DNA of 64,000 nucleotides from Bacillota bacterium (GTDB lineage: Bacteria; Bacillota; Clostridia; Acetivibrionales; DTU013). The first letter of the stretch is position 1. Every line of letters begins with the position of its first letter. Below are positions 45,894-54,019 of the stretch, piece after piece. Below the pieces are notes generated by a model. It was given only the letters and a program-made list of their open reading frames with translations. It was not told the origin of the DNA and did not search any database. The DNA is taken from NCBI GenBank assembly GCA_023435745.1, contig JAEZMD010000018.1:372001-436000 (forward strand), given 5' to 3'. A program made the translations under genes and the position numbers.

Positions 45894-46805
45894 ATGAATA
45901 AAAAAAGTTATATGAAAAAATCATTTCCCGATAAAATATTTGATGTCTGTAATTACTCTATGATGGTGTTGTTGATGATAATCATGGTCTACCCGTTCTG
46001 GAATACGATCGTTGTATCACTGAACGAAGCGATCGATGGTATTAAGGGAAATTTATATTTTTGGCCAAGAATATTTACATTTAACAATTATAAAAATTTA
46101 TTTGAGACAAATACCTTAGTTAACGCTTTTTTTGTATCGGTTTCCAAAACGTTTCTGGTTACGGTGCTGAACGTTTTCTTTTCTTCTTTGACCGCTTATA
46201 TTCTCAGCCGCAGGGACTTTGTACTGAAAAAGGTTATGACAATATTCCTGGTGGCCACTATGTATGTGGATGCGGGGCTGATTCCTCAATACTTTAACTA
46301 CAGGGATCTGGGCCTGATCAACAACTATATGGTTTACATCGTGCCTGCTTTAATCGGCGCGTTCAATGTTATAGTTATCAGGACATTCATTTATGGTTTG
46401 CCCGAAAGTCTGGCGGAATCTGCAAGAATTGACGGGGCAGGAGATTTCAGAATTTATTTTCAGATCATCATTCCGCTTTGCAAGCCGGTTCTGGCTACAG
46501 TAGCGCTTTGGGTCGCGGTCGGATCCTGGAATTCCTGGTTCGACACTTATATTTTTGCCTCTTCAAAGCAATATCTCAGCACCCTCCAGTATGAAATGAT
46601 GAAGCTGCTGTCATCGGCGATGATCCAGAGCGGAGCTATCAACCCCGGAATAGCGGCGACAGGCGGTACAAGTGCGGTAACGGTGACTCCGAATTCTGTC
46701 AGAGCCGCCATTACAATAGTCGCCGCATTACCGATCATCTTTATTTATCCGTTCCTGCAAAAGTATTTTGTAGCCGGATTGTTTGTAGGCGGGGTTAAGG
46801 GCTGA
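45894..46805 (+). CDS. Sugar ABC transporter permease, LplC type
   Basis: 303 residues, six membrane segments, starting FDVCNYSMMVLLMIIMVYPFW. The EAA-type loop is ESARIDGAGDFRIYFQIIIPLCKP, and the C terminus PIIFIYPFLQKYFVAGLFVGGVKG is that of the LplC/YtcP group. It pairs with the preceding permease. Its stop is 15 bases from the stop of the converging AraC gene, with no strong terminator between. Confidence 0.93.
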   Translation: MNKKSYMKKSFPDKIFDVCNYSMMVLLMIIMVYPFWNTIVVSLNEAIDGIKGNLYFWPRIFTFNNYKNLFETNTLVNAFFVSVSKTFLVTVLNVFFSSLTAYILSRRDFVLKKVMTIFLVATMYVDAGLIPQYFNYRDLGLINNYMVYIVPALIGAFNVIVIRTFIYGLPESLAESARIDGAGDFRIYFQIIIPLCKPVLATVALWVAVGSWNSWFDTYIFASSKQYLSTLQYEMMKLLSSAMIQSGAINPGIAATGGTSAVTVTPNSVRAAITIVAALPIIFIYPFLQKYFVAGLFVGGVKG

Positions 46806-46819
46806 TATTGGTCATTACG

Positions 46820-47650
46820 CTAGCCTGTCAAGCTAGAGGCGTACTTCGACGGGCAGATGCCTTCACGTTTCCTGAAGGCCCTGCTGAAGTAATAGATATC
46901 ATTGAACCCCACAAGCGAGGAGGTTTCTGTAACTGAAAGACCATCCTTCAACAGATTCTTAGCCATATTTATCCTGATCTCAATCAGATAATCGATCGGT
47001 GATCTGCCGGTCACACTTCTGAAGAGAAAGCCAAGATAAGAGCTGCTTACCCCGGCATATTCCGACAGCTCGGTGAGTGTTAGATTCCCGGAATGGTTTT
47101 CTATCATATAGCTGATGACCTTATCGATTATTCTAACACTTGAGTAGCTGTATTGTTCTCTTTGTGTGAATTGAAAAAGGAGTGTGAGTATTTCAGTGAA
47201 AATTGCCCGTTCCTTGACCAATGCCTGCTCCCTGACTGAAAGCGCAGATTTCGTCAATTGCGAAAACAGCTCTGTTACTTTTATTAACAGGTATTCATCT
47301 GTTAATCGCTGTGTGAATGAAAAGGGCAGCTCCGTTATAATGGATCTCCATTCGCTGTTTTCATATGCCGGGCAGGTATAGACGAAGTCGACGGCGAAGC
47401 ATTTTAGAAGTGCATGTGTGAATGTGCGGGCAGCTCTCGCATCTCCGGGCTTGTAGTAGATCAAATCTCCTTTGCAGGCTGAATATTTCTTCCCATTACA
47501 ACAAAACTCAGCCTGACCATCATACACAAGCATCAAGTTATGGTAGATCATTTTATTATTCAGTGACCAGCCTGCTGTTGTGTTGCGATCAACCACATAC
47601 AGCAGTTTCGGAAATATATTATGCAAATTGTTAAAAGATGATTGGTCCAT
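46820..47650 (-). CDS. AraC-family transcriptional regulator
   Basis: 276 residues. An N-terminal cupin-like sensing domain (MLVYDGQAEFCCNGKKYSACKGDLIYYKPG) is followed by an AraC/XylS DNA-binding domain (about 175-272) with LTELSEYAGVSSSYLGFLF and VTETSSLVGFNDIYYFSRAF. It sits opposite to its neighbours and faces the oxidoreductase genes, so it probably regulates the sugar genes on either side. The palindrome at 47687-47716 in its upstream gap is a candidate site. Confidence 0.9.
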   Translation of the reverse strand: MDQSSFNNLHNIFPKLLYVVDRNTTAGWSLNNKMIYHNLMLVYDGQAEFCCNGKKYSACKGDLIYYKPGDARAARTFTHALLKCFAVDFVYTCPAYENSEWRSIITELPFSFTQRLTDEYLLIKVTELFSQLTKSALSVREQALVKERAIFTEILTLLFQFTQREQYSYSSVRIIDKVISYMIENHSGNLTLTELSEYAGVSSSYLGFLFRSVTGRSPIDYLIEIRINMAKNLLKDGLSVTETSSLVGFNDIYYFSRAFRKREGICPSKYASSLTG

Positions 47651-47686
47651 TCGCAGCTCCTCCGAAATCAGAATAAAGCAACAATA

Positions 47687-47716
47687 TGATTATAAACCTC
47701 TCATAATTTATAATCA
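47687..47716. promoter_or_regulatory. Inverted repeat in the araC-type/oxidoreductase divergent gap
   Basis: TGATTATAAA and TTTATAATCA are perfect inverted 10-mers separated by 10 bases, about 40 bases before the AraC-type gene start. Spacing of about two helical turns suits a dimeric regulator. Function is inference. Confidence 0.55.
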
Positions 47717-47837
47717 AATAGTACAAATAGTATCATATATTTCATGGCTGATTTTACGTATTGTACATAAAATGAAGATTGTCAACTGAGAAAAATGGTT
47801 TTTATGTAAAAAGATTGTTCAGGAAGGAAGAAAAGGT

Positions 47838-48992
47838 ATGCTTCGAGTAGCTATTGTTGGAACTGGCGGGATTTCACCGGCCCACATAAAAGGGTATCTG
47901 CAATTCCCGGACAGATGCAGGATTGTCGCGCTGGCAGATATTTATCCGCAGAAGGCGCAGGAGAAGAAGGACAAATTCGGCCTTACAGCTGCTCAAGTAT
48001 TTGACGATCACAAAAAGCTCCTTTGCAGAGAGGATATCGATATCATAGATATATGCACGCCGCCGTATGTGCATGCAGAAATAGCGGTAAACAGCCTGAA
48101 TGCAGGCAAGCATGTGCTGGTAGAAAAGCCAATGGCTGCCTCTCTTGAGGAGTGTGATCAGATCCTTGAGGCAGCCGAACGCAGCGGGAAAATGATCACT
48201 GTTGTCGCACAAAACCGTTTCAGGGCAGGCTATATGAATTTGAAAAAAACGTTGGAGTCTGGGCTGGCTGGGGACATTGTCCATGCTCAGGCAGATTCCT
48301 TCTGGTGGAGAGGCCACTCGTATTATGACCTGTGGTGGAGAGGCACATGGGAGAAGGAAGGCGGAGGATGTACGCTCAACCATGCGATCCACCATATCGA
48401 TATGATGCTATGGATGATGGGTATGCCTGAACAGGTACAGGCGGTCATGAGCAACACCTCCCATGATAATGCCGAGGTCGAGGATCTATCGATAGCGATT
48501 CTAAAATATAAGAACGGTTCGCTGGGTCAACTGACCAGTTCCGTTGTGCATCACGGTGAAGAGCAGCAGATGGTATTTCAGGGTACGAATGCAAGAGTAT
48601 CAGCGCCGTGGAAGGTTTATGCCTCTGTTTCAAAGAGTAATGGATTCCCGGAGAGGAATGAGAAGCTGGAGCGCGATATTGAAGCGTATTACAACGCTCT
48701 TCCAGGTCAGCAGTACATCGATCATACGCCTCTGATCGATGATGTATTGAGGGCTGTTGAGACAGGCGGCATGCCGCTGGTAACAGGCAAGGACGGAAGA
48801 AGGGCTGTGGAACTTATTACGGCAATATACAAGTCCTCAGTCGCCAATAAACCCGTAAACCTGCCGTTGGAAAAGGAGGACGCATTTTATACCGTTAAAG
48901 GGATACAGTCAAATGTGCCGCACTTTTATGAAAAATCAGCAAGCGTGGAAAATTTTTCAGACGAAAATATTACAATGGGCAGAAATATTTAA
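47838..48992 (+). CDS. Gfo/Idh/MocA-family oxidoreductase (3)
   Basis: 384 residues. Rossmann start VAIVGTGGISPAHIKGYL, EKP motif HVLVEKPMAASLEEC, and GGGCTLNHAIHHIDMMLWMMG in the substrate domain. It heads a run of oxidoreductase, oxidoreductase, mannonate dehydratase, which suggests conversion of an imported sugar or uronate derivative. The start follows GGAAGG. It shares the divergent gap with the AraC-type regulator. Confidence 0.9.
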   Translation: MLRVAIVGTGGISPAHIKGYLQFPDRCRIVALADIYPQKAQEKKDKFGLTAAQVFDDHKKLLCREDIDIIDICTPPYVHAEIAVNSLNAGKHVLVEKPMAASLEECDQILEAAERSGKMITVVAQNRFRAGYMNLKKTLESGLAGDIVHAQADSFWWRGHSYYDLWWRGTWEKEGGGCTLNHAIHHIDMMLWMMGMPEQVQAVMSNTSHDNAEVEDLSIAILKYKNGSLGQLTSSVVHHGEEQQMVFQGTNARVSAPWKVYASVSKSNGFPERNEKLERDIEAYYNALPGQQYIDHTPLIDDVLRAVETGGMPLVTGKDGRRAVELITAIYKSSVANKPVNLPLEKEDAFYTVKGIQSNVPHFYEKSASVENFSDENITMGRNI

Positions 48993-49040
48993 CCTTGGGC
49001 AGGAATATACAAATTTTACTGATGATTAGGAGGAACTAGC

Positions 49041-50111
49041 ATGTCAAAGGAAAGTGGTATGTTTTATGCACCAAAAGGTAAACCTGATAAGGTATGTAAG
49101 GAAGGGGATTTTGTATTTTCAGCCATGCATCTTGATCACGGGCACATATACGGTATGAGCAGCGGCTTGATTGAGGCCGGCGGGCAGCTGAAGTGGGTAT
49201 ATGATCCCGACCCGCAAAGGGTAAAGGCGTTTTGTGAAAAATTCCCCCAGGTAAAAGCGGCTCGCAGTGAGGACGAGGTTTTATATGACAAATCCATCCA
49301 TATGGTGGCCGGCGCGGCAGTTACCTCTGAGCGGTGCGCTCTTGGCCTGCGCGTGATGAAGGCAGGAAAGGATTATTTTACGGATAAAGCTCCGCTCACG
49401 ACGCTCGAACAGCTTGCGCAGGCAAAGGCAACGGTTGTGGAAACAGGCAAAAAATATGCCGTGTACTACAGTGAACGGCTGCATGTAGAAAGCGCGATAT
49501 ATGCCGGACAGCTAATTGAGGATGGTGCGATCGGCCGGGTACTTCAGGTGATCGGCATGGGTCCGCACCGTCTGGGCAAAGGCAGACCGGACTGGTTTTT
49601 TGAGAAGGAGAAATTCGGAGGCATTCTTTGTGACATAGGCAGCCACCAAATCGAGCAATTCCTATATTATACGGGAGCAAAGGATGCCACGCTGCAGCTC
49701 GCAAGGGTAGCCAACTATAATAACAAGGAGCATCCGACCTTTGAAGATTTCGGTGACGCTTCGTTTGTGGCGGACAACGGTGCAACCGGCTATTTCAGGG
49801 TGGACTGGTTTACTCCCGACGGACTTGACACTTGGGGGGACGGCAGGCTGTTCATCCTGGGCACGGAGGGAACTATCGAACTGAGGAAATATATTGATGT
49901 CGGCCGGGACCATGGCGGAGACCAGGTTTATCTTGTTAACGGCGAAAAAACAAGCCGTATTCCTGTAAATGGGAAGGTCGGATACCCTTATTTCGGGGAT
50001 TTGATTCTGGATTGCCTGAACAGGACGGAAAATGCCATGACACAGGAGCATGCCTTCAAGGCGGCCGAGCTGTGTGTAAAGGCAGAAATGGATGCCGTAA
50101 GGATCGAATAA
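49041..50111 (+). CDS. Gfo/Idh/MocA-like oxidoreductase (4), atypical
   Basis: 356 residues. The overall pattern fits the family (EYxx-like YYSERLHVESAIYAGQLIEDGAIG, GGILCDIGSHQIEQFLYYTG), but two hallmarks differ. The glycine-rich Rossmann motif is replaced by FSAMHLDHGHIYGM after a 25-residue extension, and the EKP motif reads DKAP. Cofactor binding may therefore be altered, or the protein may be a non-redox relative. It is 48 bases after oxidoreductase 3 and ahead of uxuA. AGGAGG precedes the ATG. Confidence 0.8.
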   Translation: MSKESGMFYAPKGKPDKVCKEGDFVFSAMHLDHGHIYGMSSGLIEAGGQLKWVYDPDPQRVKAFCEKFPQVKAARSEDEVLYDKSIHMVAGAAVTSERCALGLRVMKAGKDYFTDKAPLTTLEQLAQAKATVVETGKKYAVYYSERLHVESAIYAGQLIEDGAIGRVLQVIGMGPHRLGKGRPDWFFEKEKFGGILCDIGSHQIEQFLYYTGAKDATLQLARVANYNNKEHPTFEDFGDASFVADNGATGYFRVDWFTPDGLDTWGDGRLFILGTEGTIELRKYIDVGRDHGGDQVYLVNGEKTSRIPVNGKVGYPYFGDLILDCLNRTENAMTQEHAFKAAELCVKAEMDAVRIE

Positions 50112-50152
50112 TGATTAGAGTCAAATGACGGTTATCGGGATTGAATGACTGA

Positions 50153-50176
50153 GATAGTGTAAAGTAACCTGTGAAA
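50153..50176 (+). repeat. GATAGTGTAAAG motif, copy A (upstream of uxuA)
   Basis: GATAGTGTAAAGTAAC followed by CTGTGAAA, 46 bases before the uxuA start. Near-identical copies are at 53964 and 55429. Confidence 0.65.
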
Positions 50177-50221
50177 ATTGGGTAAACACTATCATAGCAT
50201 GACGGCGTACGGAGATATGAT

Positions 50222-51298
50222 ATGAAAATGTCCTTCAGGTGGTTTAATGAGAATGATGATAGTGTAACGCTGGAGCAGATACGTCAGATCCCCGGCGTTT
50301 CCGGTGTTGTCGGGACATTGGCTGACATTCCGGTTGGTGAAGTCTGGCCTATGGACAGGATACGGGAGTACAGAAAAAAAATCGGAGACCATGGGCTGGA
50401 GCTGGAAGTGATCGAAAGCGTCAATATTCATGAAGATATCAAGCTTGGACTTCCCTCCAGAGACAGATACATTGAGAACTATATCCAAACGGTAAAAAAT
50501 CTGGGGAACGCCGGCGTGAAGGTAATTTGTTATAATTTTATGCCTGTATTCGACTGGCTTAGGACAGATCTCGCCAAAGAACTTCCGGACGGATCAAATG
50601 TCTTATATTATAACAATGACGAGATAGAAGCTACCAATCCCGTCCAGCTTGTTGAAAATTTTGCCGACGCCTCAAATGGCTTTTCTCTGCCGGGCTGGGA
50701 GCCGGAAAGACTAAAAGAGCTGAAAACGGTGCTGGAACAGTACCGGAGTATTAACGACGATCAGCTGTTTGAAAATTTGAAATACTTTCTTGAACAGATC
50801 ATACCGGTCTGTGAAAAAGCGGATGTGAAAATGGCCATTCATCCCGATGATCCGCCATGGAGCGTATTTGGCCTGCCGAGGATCGTAACGGGAAGAAAAA
50901 ATCTGGACAGACTTGTAAAGCTGGTTGACAGTCCATATAACGGGTTGACGCTCTGCAGCGGTTCTCTGGGGTCCAATCCTGAAAATAACATTCCCGAGAT
51001 TGTCAGATATTTTGGATCTATGGGAAGGATACACTTTGCCCATATGCGTAATATAAAGCTTGTCGGAGCAAGGCATTTCCATGAAACCTCGCATCTGTCC
51101 TCGGACGGATCCTTTGATATGTTTGAGATTATGAAGGCATATCATGATGTCGGCTTTGACGGATATATGCGTCCTGACCACGGCCGGATGATCTGGAACG
51201 AAAAAGCCAGGCCGGGATATGGCCTTTATGACAGAGCGCTTGGTATCGCATATCTGAACGGCCTTTGGGAGGCTATCGGGAAAATGAAGCGCAGATAA
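50222..51298 (+). CDS. uxuA: Mannonate dehydratase
   Basis: 358 residues. Dehydrates D-mannonate to 2-keto-3-deoxygluconate in glucuronate breakdown. The family signature is clear: MKMSFRWFNENDDSVTLEQI at the start, VIESVNIHEDIKLG, YNFMPVFDW, MAIHPDDPPW, LCSGSLGSNPEN, HFAHMRNIK and MRPDHGRMIW, holding the metal-binding His and Cys residues. GGAGATATGAT lies ahead of the start. Its place behind two oxidoreductases suggests that they deliver or interconvert a uronate. Confidence 0.95.
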   Translation: MKMSFRWFNENDDSVTLEQIRQIPGVSGVVGTLADIPVGEVWPMDRIREYRKKIGDHGLELEVIESVNIHEDIKLGLPSRDRYIENYIQTVKNLGNAGVKVICYNFMPVFDWLRTDLAKELPDGSNVLYYNNDEIEATNPVQLVENFADASNGFSLPGWEPERLKELKTVLEQYRSINDDQLFENLKYFLEQIIPVCEKADVKMAIHPDDPPWSVFGLPRIVTGRKNLDRLVKLVDSPYNGLTLCSGSLGSNPENNIPEIVRYFGSMGRIHFAHMRNIKLVGARHFHETSHLSSDGSFDMFEIMKAYHDVGFDGYMRPDHGRMIWNEKARPGYGLYDRALGIAYLNGLWEAIGKMKRR

Positions 51299-51430
51299 GT
51301 GCTTGCTATTCCTTTCAAGAAGCATTAATATTAATGTATCAGGTTTTTTCATGGTAGATCCGAATAGCATGTGAAAGCAATTGTATGGGATCATTACCTG
51401 GTAAATCATGACAGGGAGCGAGATACAATC

Positions 51431-53146
51431 ATGGCAGACAGGAATTATCCATTGTACGAAACGACTGTCTTTGAAGATTTCAGGATCATGACAGAAAACG
51501 TGGCGAAGAAATACCCCAACAGAATAGCAATTTCCTACAAGCACAACCCTAAGGATACCGAGACTGTGAAAGTGACCTACACACAAGCAAGAGATCATAT
51601 TCGCGATATGGGGACGGAATTGATTTCCATAGGCTGCCGGGATAAGCACATAGCTCTGATAGGGGAGAGCTCATACGAATGGATATGTTCCTACTTCTGT
51701 CTCATGTCCATTGGATCTGTGGTCGTTCCGATTGACAAGGATCTTCCGCCGGAGGAAATTGTCGGTATCTTGAATGCCGCACAATGTGAACTCATATTCT
51801 ATAGCCCGCTAATCGAAGCAAAAATTGAAGAGCTCAGAGCCGCCGTACCGACACTGAAAACCCGTATCTGCATGGGCGAGCCGAAATCTGAGGGAGCATT
51901 GAAGCTTTCAGAGATTGCTGCCGAAGGCGGCAAACGGTATGCTGACGGCGACAGTTCTTACTATGACTACGAAATAGACACAGAGCGTCTTGCTACCATT
52001 GTCTTCACATCGGGCACCACAGGAAAAGGCAAAGGCGTCATGCTATCACAGAAGAACATTGTCTCAGATATGACGCAGGGCATGTACCTGTTCGACATTA
52101 CGCCTAAAACGCTCAATGTGCTTCCCCCGCACCACACCTTCGGCTCTACTGTCAACTTCGTGGGACATTATGCGCAAGGCTCTGAGATTTATATCTCCAG
52201 CGGACTAAAACACATTGCCAATGAAATGAAGGAGCAGCAGCCCACGCATCTGGTTCTGGTTCCCTTATTTGTAGAGACGCTTTACAAAAAAATATGGGCC
52301 GCCGCCGAAAAGAGCGGTAAGGCACAGACACTGCGCACCATGATGAAGGTCAGCAATACCTTGCGCAAAATCGGCATCGATTTGCGGCGCGTCTTTTTTA
52401 AAAGCGTGCTTTCATCCTTTGGAGGCAAGCTTGAAATGATTATCTGCGGCGGCGCTGCGCTAAATCAGGATATCATCGATACCTTTAACTCCCTTGGCAT
52501 CACCATCCTCAACGGATACGGCATTACCGAATGCGCGCCTCTGATCTCCTGCAACAGAAACAAATATCAGAAAAAGGGCAGCGTTGGCCTGCCGATTATC
52601 GGTGAATTGGTAAAAATAAAGGACCCGGACGAAAACGGCGAGGGAGAGATCTGTGTCAAGGGTCCCAATGTCATGCTCGGCTATTACAATGATCCTGAAG
52701 CGACCGCCAGAGCATTTGACGAGGAAGGCTATTTCAGGACGGGCGACTACGGCAAGCTTGATGAAGAGGGCTGGATATATATAACCGGACGGCTGAAGAA
52801 TATCATCATCCTGAGCAATGGTAAAAACGTATACCCAGAAGAAATTGAAAATGAGATATCAAGGATATTTGGAGTGTCTGAGTCTGTTGTTTATGCCGGT
52901 GAAAGCGAAATAAATAAAAATGTTGACAAGGAAGTCATTGTTGCCGAAATCTTCCCGGATTTTGAAGCGTTGAAAACAAAGGGAATCGAGGATGTTGAGG
53001 CCTATTTTAACGACGAGATCAAGAAGGTCAACAGCAGGATGGTCTCATATAAAGCGGTAAAAATGATCAAAATACGGCATGAAGAATTTCAGAAGAATAC
53101 TTCCCGAAAAATACTTCGTTTTGCAATCGATAAAAATATAGATTAA
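51431..53146 (+). CDS. AMP-dependent synthetase/ligase (long-chain acyl-CoA synthetase-like)
   Basis: 571 residues, ANL superfamily. Core motifs: A3 TSGTTGKGKGVMLS (about 193-206), A5 NGYGITECAPLIS, A7 YFRTGDYGKLDEEGWIYITGR and A8 LKNIIILSNGKNVYPEEIEN, with a conserved C-terminal Lys region KNTSRKILR. It should adenylate a carboxylic acid, probably a fatty acid, then form the CoA thioester. ATG 51431 (MADRNYPLYETT) is the family-like start; the open frame begins 60 bases earlier at a GTG with no binding site. It stands alone, with no carrier-protein domain. Confidence 0.88.
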   Translation: MADRNYPLYETTVFEDFRIMTENVAKKYPNRIAISYKHNPKDTETVKVTYTQARDHIRDMGTELISIGCRDKHIALIGESSYEWICSYFCLMSIGSVVVPIDKDLPPEEIVGILNAAQCELIFYSPLIEAKIEELRAAVPTLKTRICMGEPKSEGALKLSEIAAEGGKRYADGDSSYYDYEIDTERLATIVFTSGTTGKGKGVMLSQKNIVSDMTQGMYLFDITPKTLNVLPPHHTFGSTVNFVGHYAQGSEIYISSGLKHIANEMKEQQPTHLVLVPLFVETLYKKIWAAAEKSGKAQTLRTMMKVSNTLRKIGIDLRRVFFKSVLSSFGGKLEMIICGGAALNQDIIDTFNSLGITILNGYGITECAPLISCNRNKYQKKGSVGLPIIGELVKIKDPDENGEGEICVKGPNVMLGYYNDPEATARAFDEEGYFRTGDYGKLDEEGWIYITGRLKNIIILSNGKNVYPEEIENEISRIFGVSESVVYAGESEINKNVDKEVIVAEIFPDFEALKTKGIEDVEAYFNDEIKKVNSRMVSYKAVKMIKIRHEEFQKNTSRKILRFAIDKNID

Positions 53147-53195
53147 AAATATTATTCGAAGGCAATAGAGGAAGCGTTCAACAAGGCTTATAAGG

Positions 53196-53335
53196 CATTG
53201 GTAGGGCGTTGGTGAGGACATTGGTAGGGCGTTGCTAAGGGCACCAACAAGGTATTGGCATAAGCGTCGGTACCGGTATACCGCATGCAATGATTCTCTA
53301 CTGAGCCCTGTAAACTAATGCAATGATTTTCTACT
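53196..53335 (+). repeat. Two pairs of short direct repeats before tRNA-Tyr
   Basis: CATTGGTAGGGCGTTG occurs at 53196 and 53219, a 23-base step. ATGCAATGATT(C/T)TCTACT occurs at 53285 and 53318, the second running into the tRNA-Tyr -35 box. The gap 53147-53334 has no coding region that I can support. Confidence 0.65.
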
Positions 53336-53363
53336 TGACAAGGCAGGCGCGCTATTGTATTAT
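53335..53363 (+). promoter_or_regulatory. Promoter of tRNA-Tyr
   Basis: TTGACA (53335-53340), 17-base spacer, TATTAT (53358-53363). Confidence 0.88.
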
Positions 53364-53401
53364 ATAACTTGCGTCGGTCAAAAATGGCGCAAATGAAGTA
53401 T

Positions 53402-53486
53402 GGAGGGGTTCCCGAGCGGCCAAAGGGGGCAGACTGTAAATCTGTTGTCAGTGACTTCGATGGTTCGAATCCATCTCCCTCCACCA
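53402..53486 (+). tRNA. tRNA-Tyr (anticodon GTA)
   Basis: 85 bases, class II with a long variable arm. Acceptor GGAGGGG/TCCCTCC, anticodon stem GCAGA/TCTGT with loop CTGTAAA (GTA), T-arm GATGG TTCGAAT CCATC, and encoded CCA. Confidence 0.96.
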
Positions 53487-53512
53487 AAATTTGTACGAAA
53501 AGCTTGATAAAT

Positions 53513-53568
53513 GAGGGCGCTGAAAAATGACTGCCATAATATTAAAACAGTGATTTTTCAGTGCCCTT
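53513..53568 (+). terminator. Long hairpin after tRNA-Tyr
   Basis: GAGGGCGCTGAAAAATGACTG pairs with CAGTGATTTTTCAGTGCCCTT almost throughout (about 20 pairs). It is followed by ATAAATCGGGCTTTTT. The missing immediate T-run makes the exact mechanism less sure. Confidence 0.65.
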
Positions 53569-53697
53569 ATAAATCGGGCTTTTTGTCGTTTTGTCGAAAG
53601 ATTTTCGTGTGTTTGCGGGCTTTCTTTCATTGTAACAACATAATAAAAATTCAATGATAAAAAGATTATCCGGTGTGGAGGGAGAAAGCGGAGGACG

Positions 53698-53818
53698 CTG
53701 CTCATTATAACAATTTTAGGACGATTTTTATGGGAAAAGGTCTTATTCTTATGGCAGATGGGCTATAAAATAGGCCTTTAGAGGCATAATTCTGTTCTAA
53801 AGCTGCAAAAACGAGTAA
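53698..53818 (+). mobile_element. MITE-like element, copy 2 (121 bases)
   Basis: Aligns over its full length with the reverse complement of 1173-1292: ends CTGCTCATT...TTTTAGGAC and GTTCTAAAGCTGCAAAAACG, and a shared centre CTATAAAATAGGCCTTT. It is more diverged at its left terminal repeat than copy 1, and I see no target duplication. The surrounding 53569-53697 and 53819-53963 hold nothing coding. Confidence 0.72.
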
Positions 53819-53963
53819 TGGAGTAAGGGTTTCGGAAAGTGACCATAAATCTAAACAAAAAGCTATTGTTATGCGGCGACGAAATGGGGAAAAGCAGAAC
53901 AATTGACAATTATTGACTTGATAGCATATAATTAAACAAAAAGATATATAAACTACGATTGAA

Positions 53964-53987
53964 GATAATGTAAAGTAGCGTATGAAA
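53964..53987 (+). repeat. GATAGTGTAAAG motif, copy B (upstream of SLH-LRR gene)
   Basis: GATAATGTAAAGTAGC then GTATGAAA. Its ATG begins a 13-codon frame (MKNAVYSIWEGDI, 53982-54023) whose stop overlaps the SLH-LRR start. Confidence 0.65.
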
Positions 53988-54019
53988 AACGCGGTATACA
54001 GTATTTGGGAGGGAGACAT

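Noticed and set aside
53448..53705. 85-residue minus-strand frame after tRNA-Tyr
   Set aside because: It overlaps the tRNA and its terminator hairpin; the apparent C-terminal MDSNHRSH is the well-known false peptide read from a tRNA gene.
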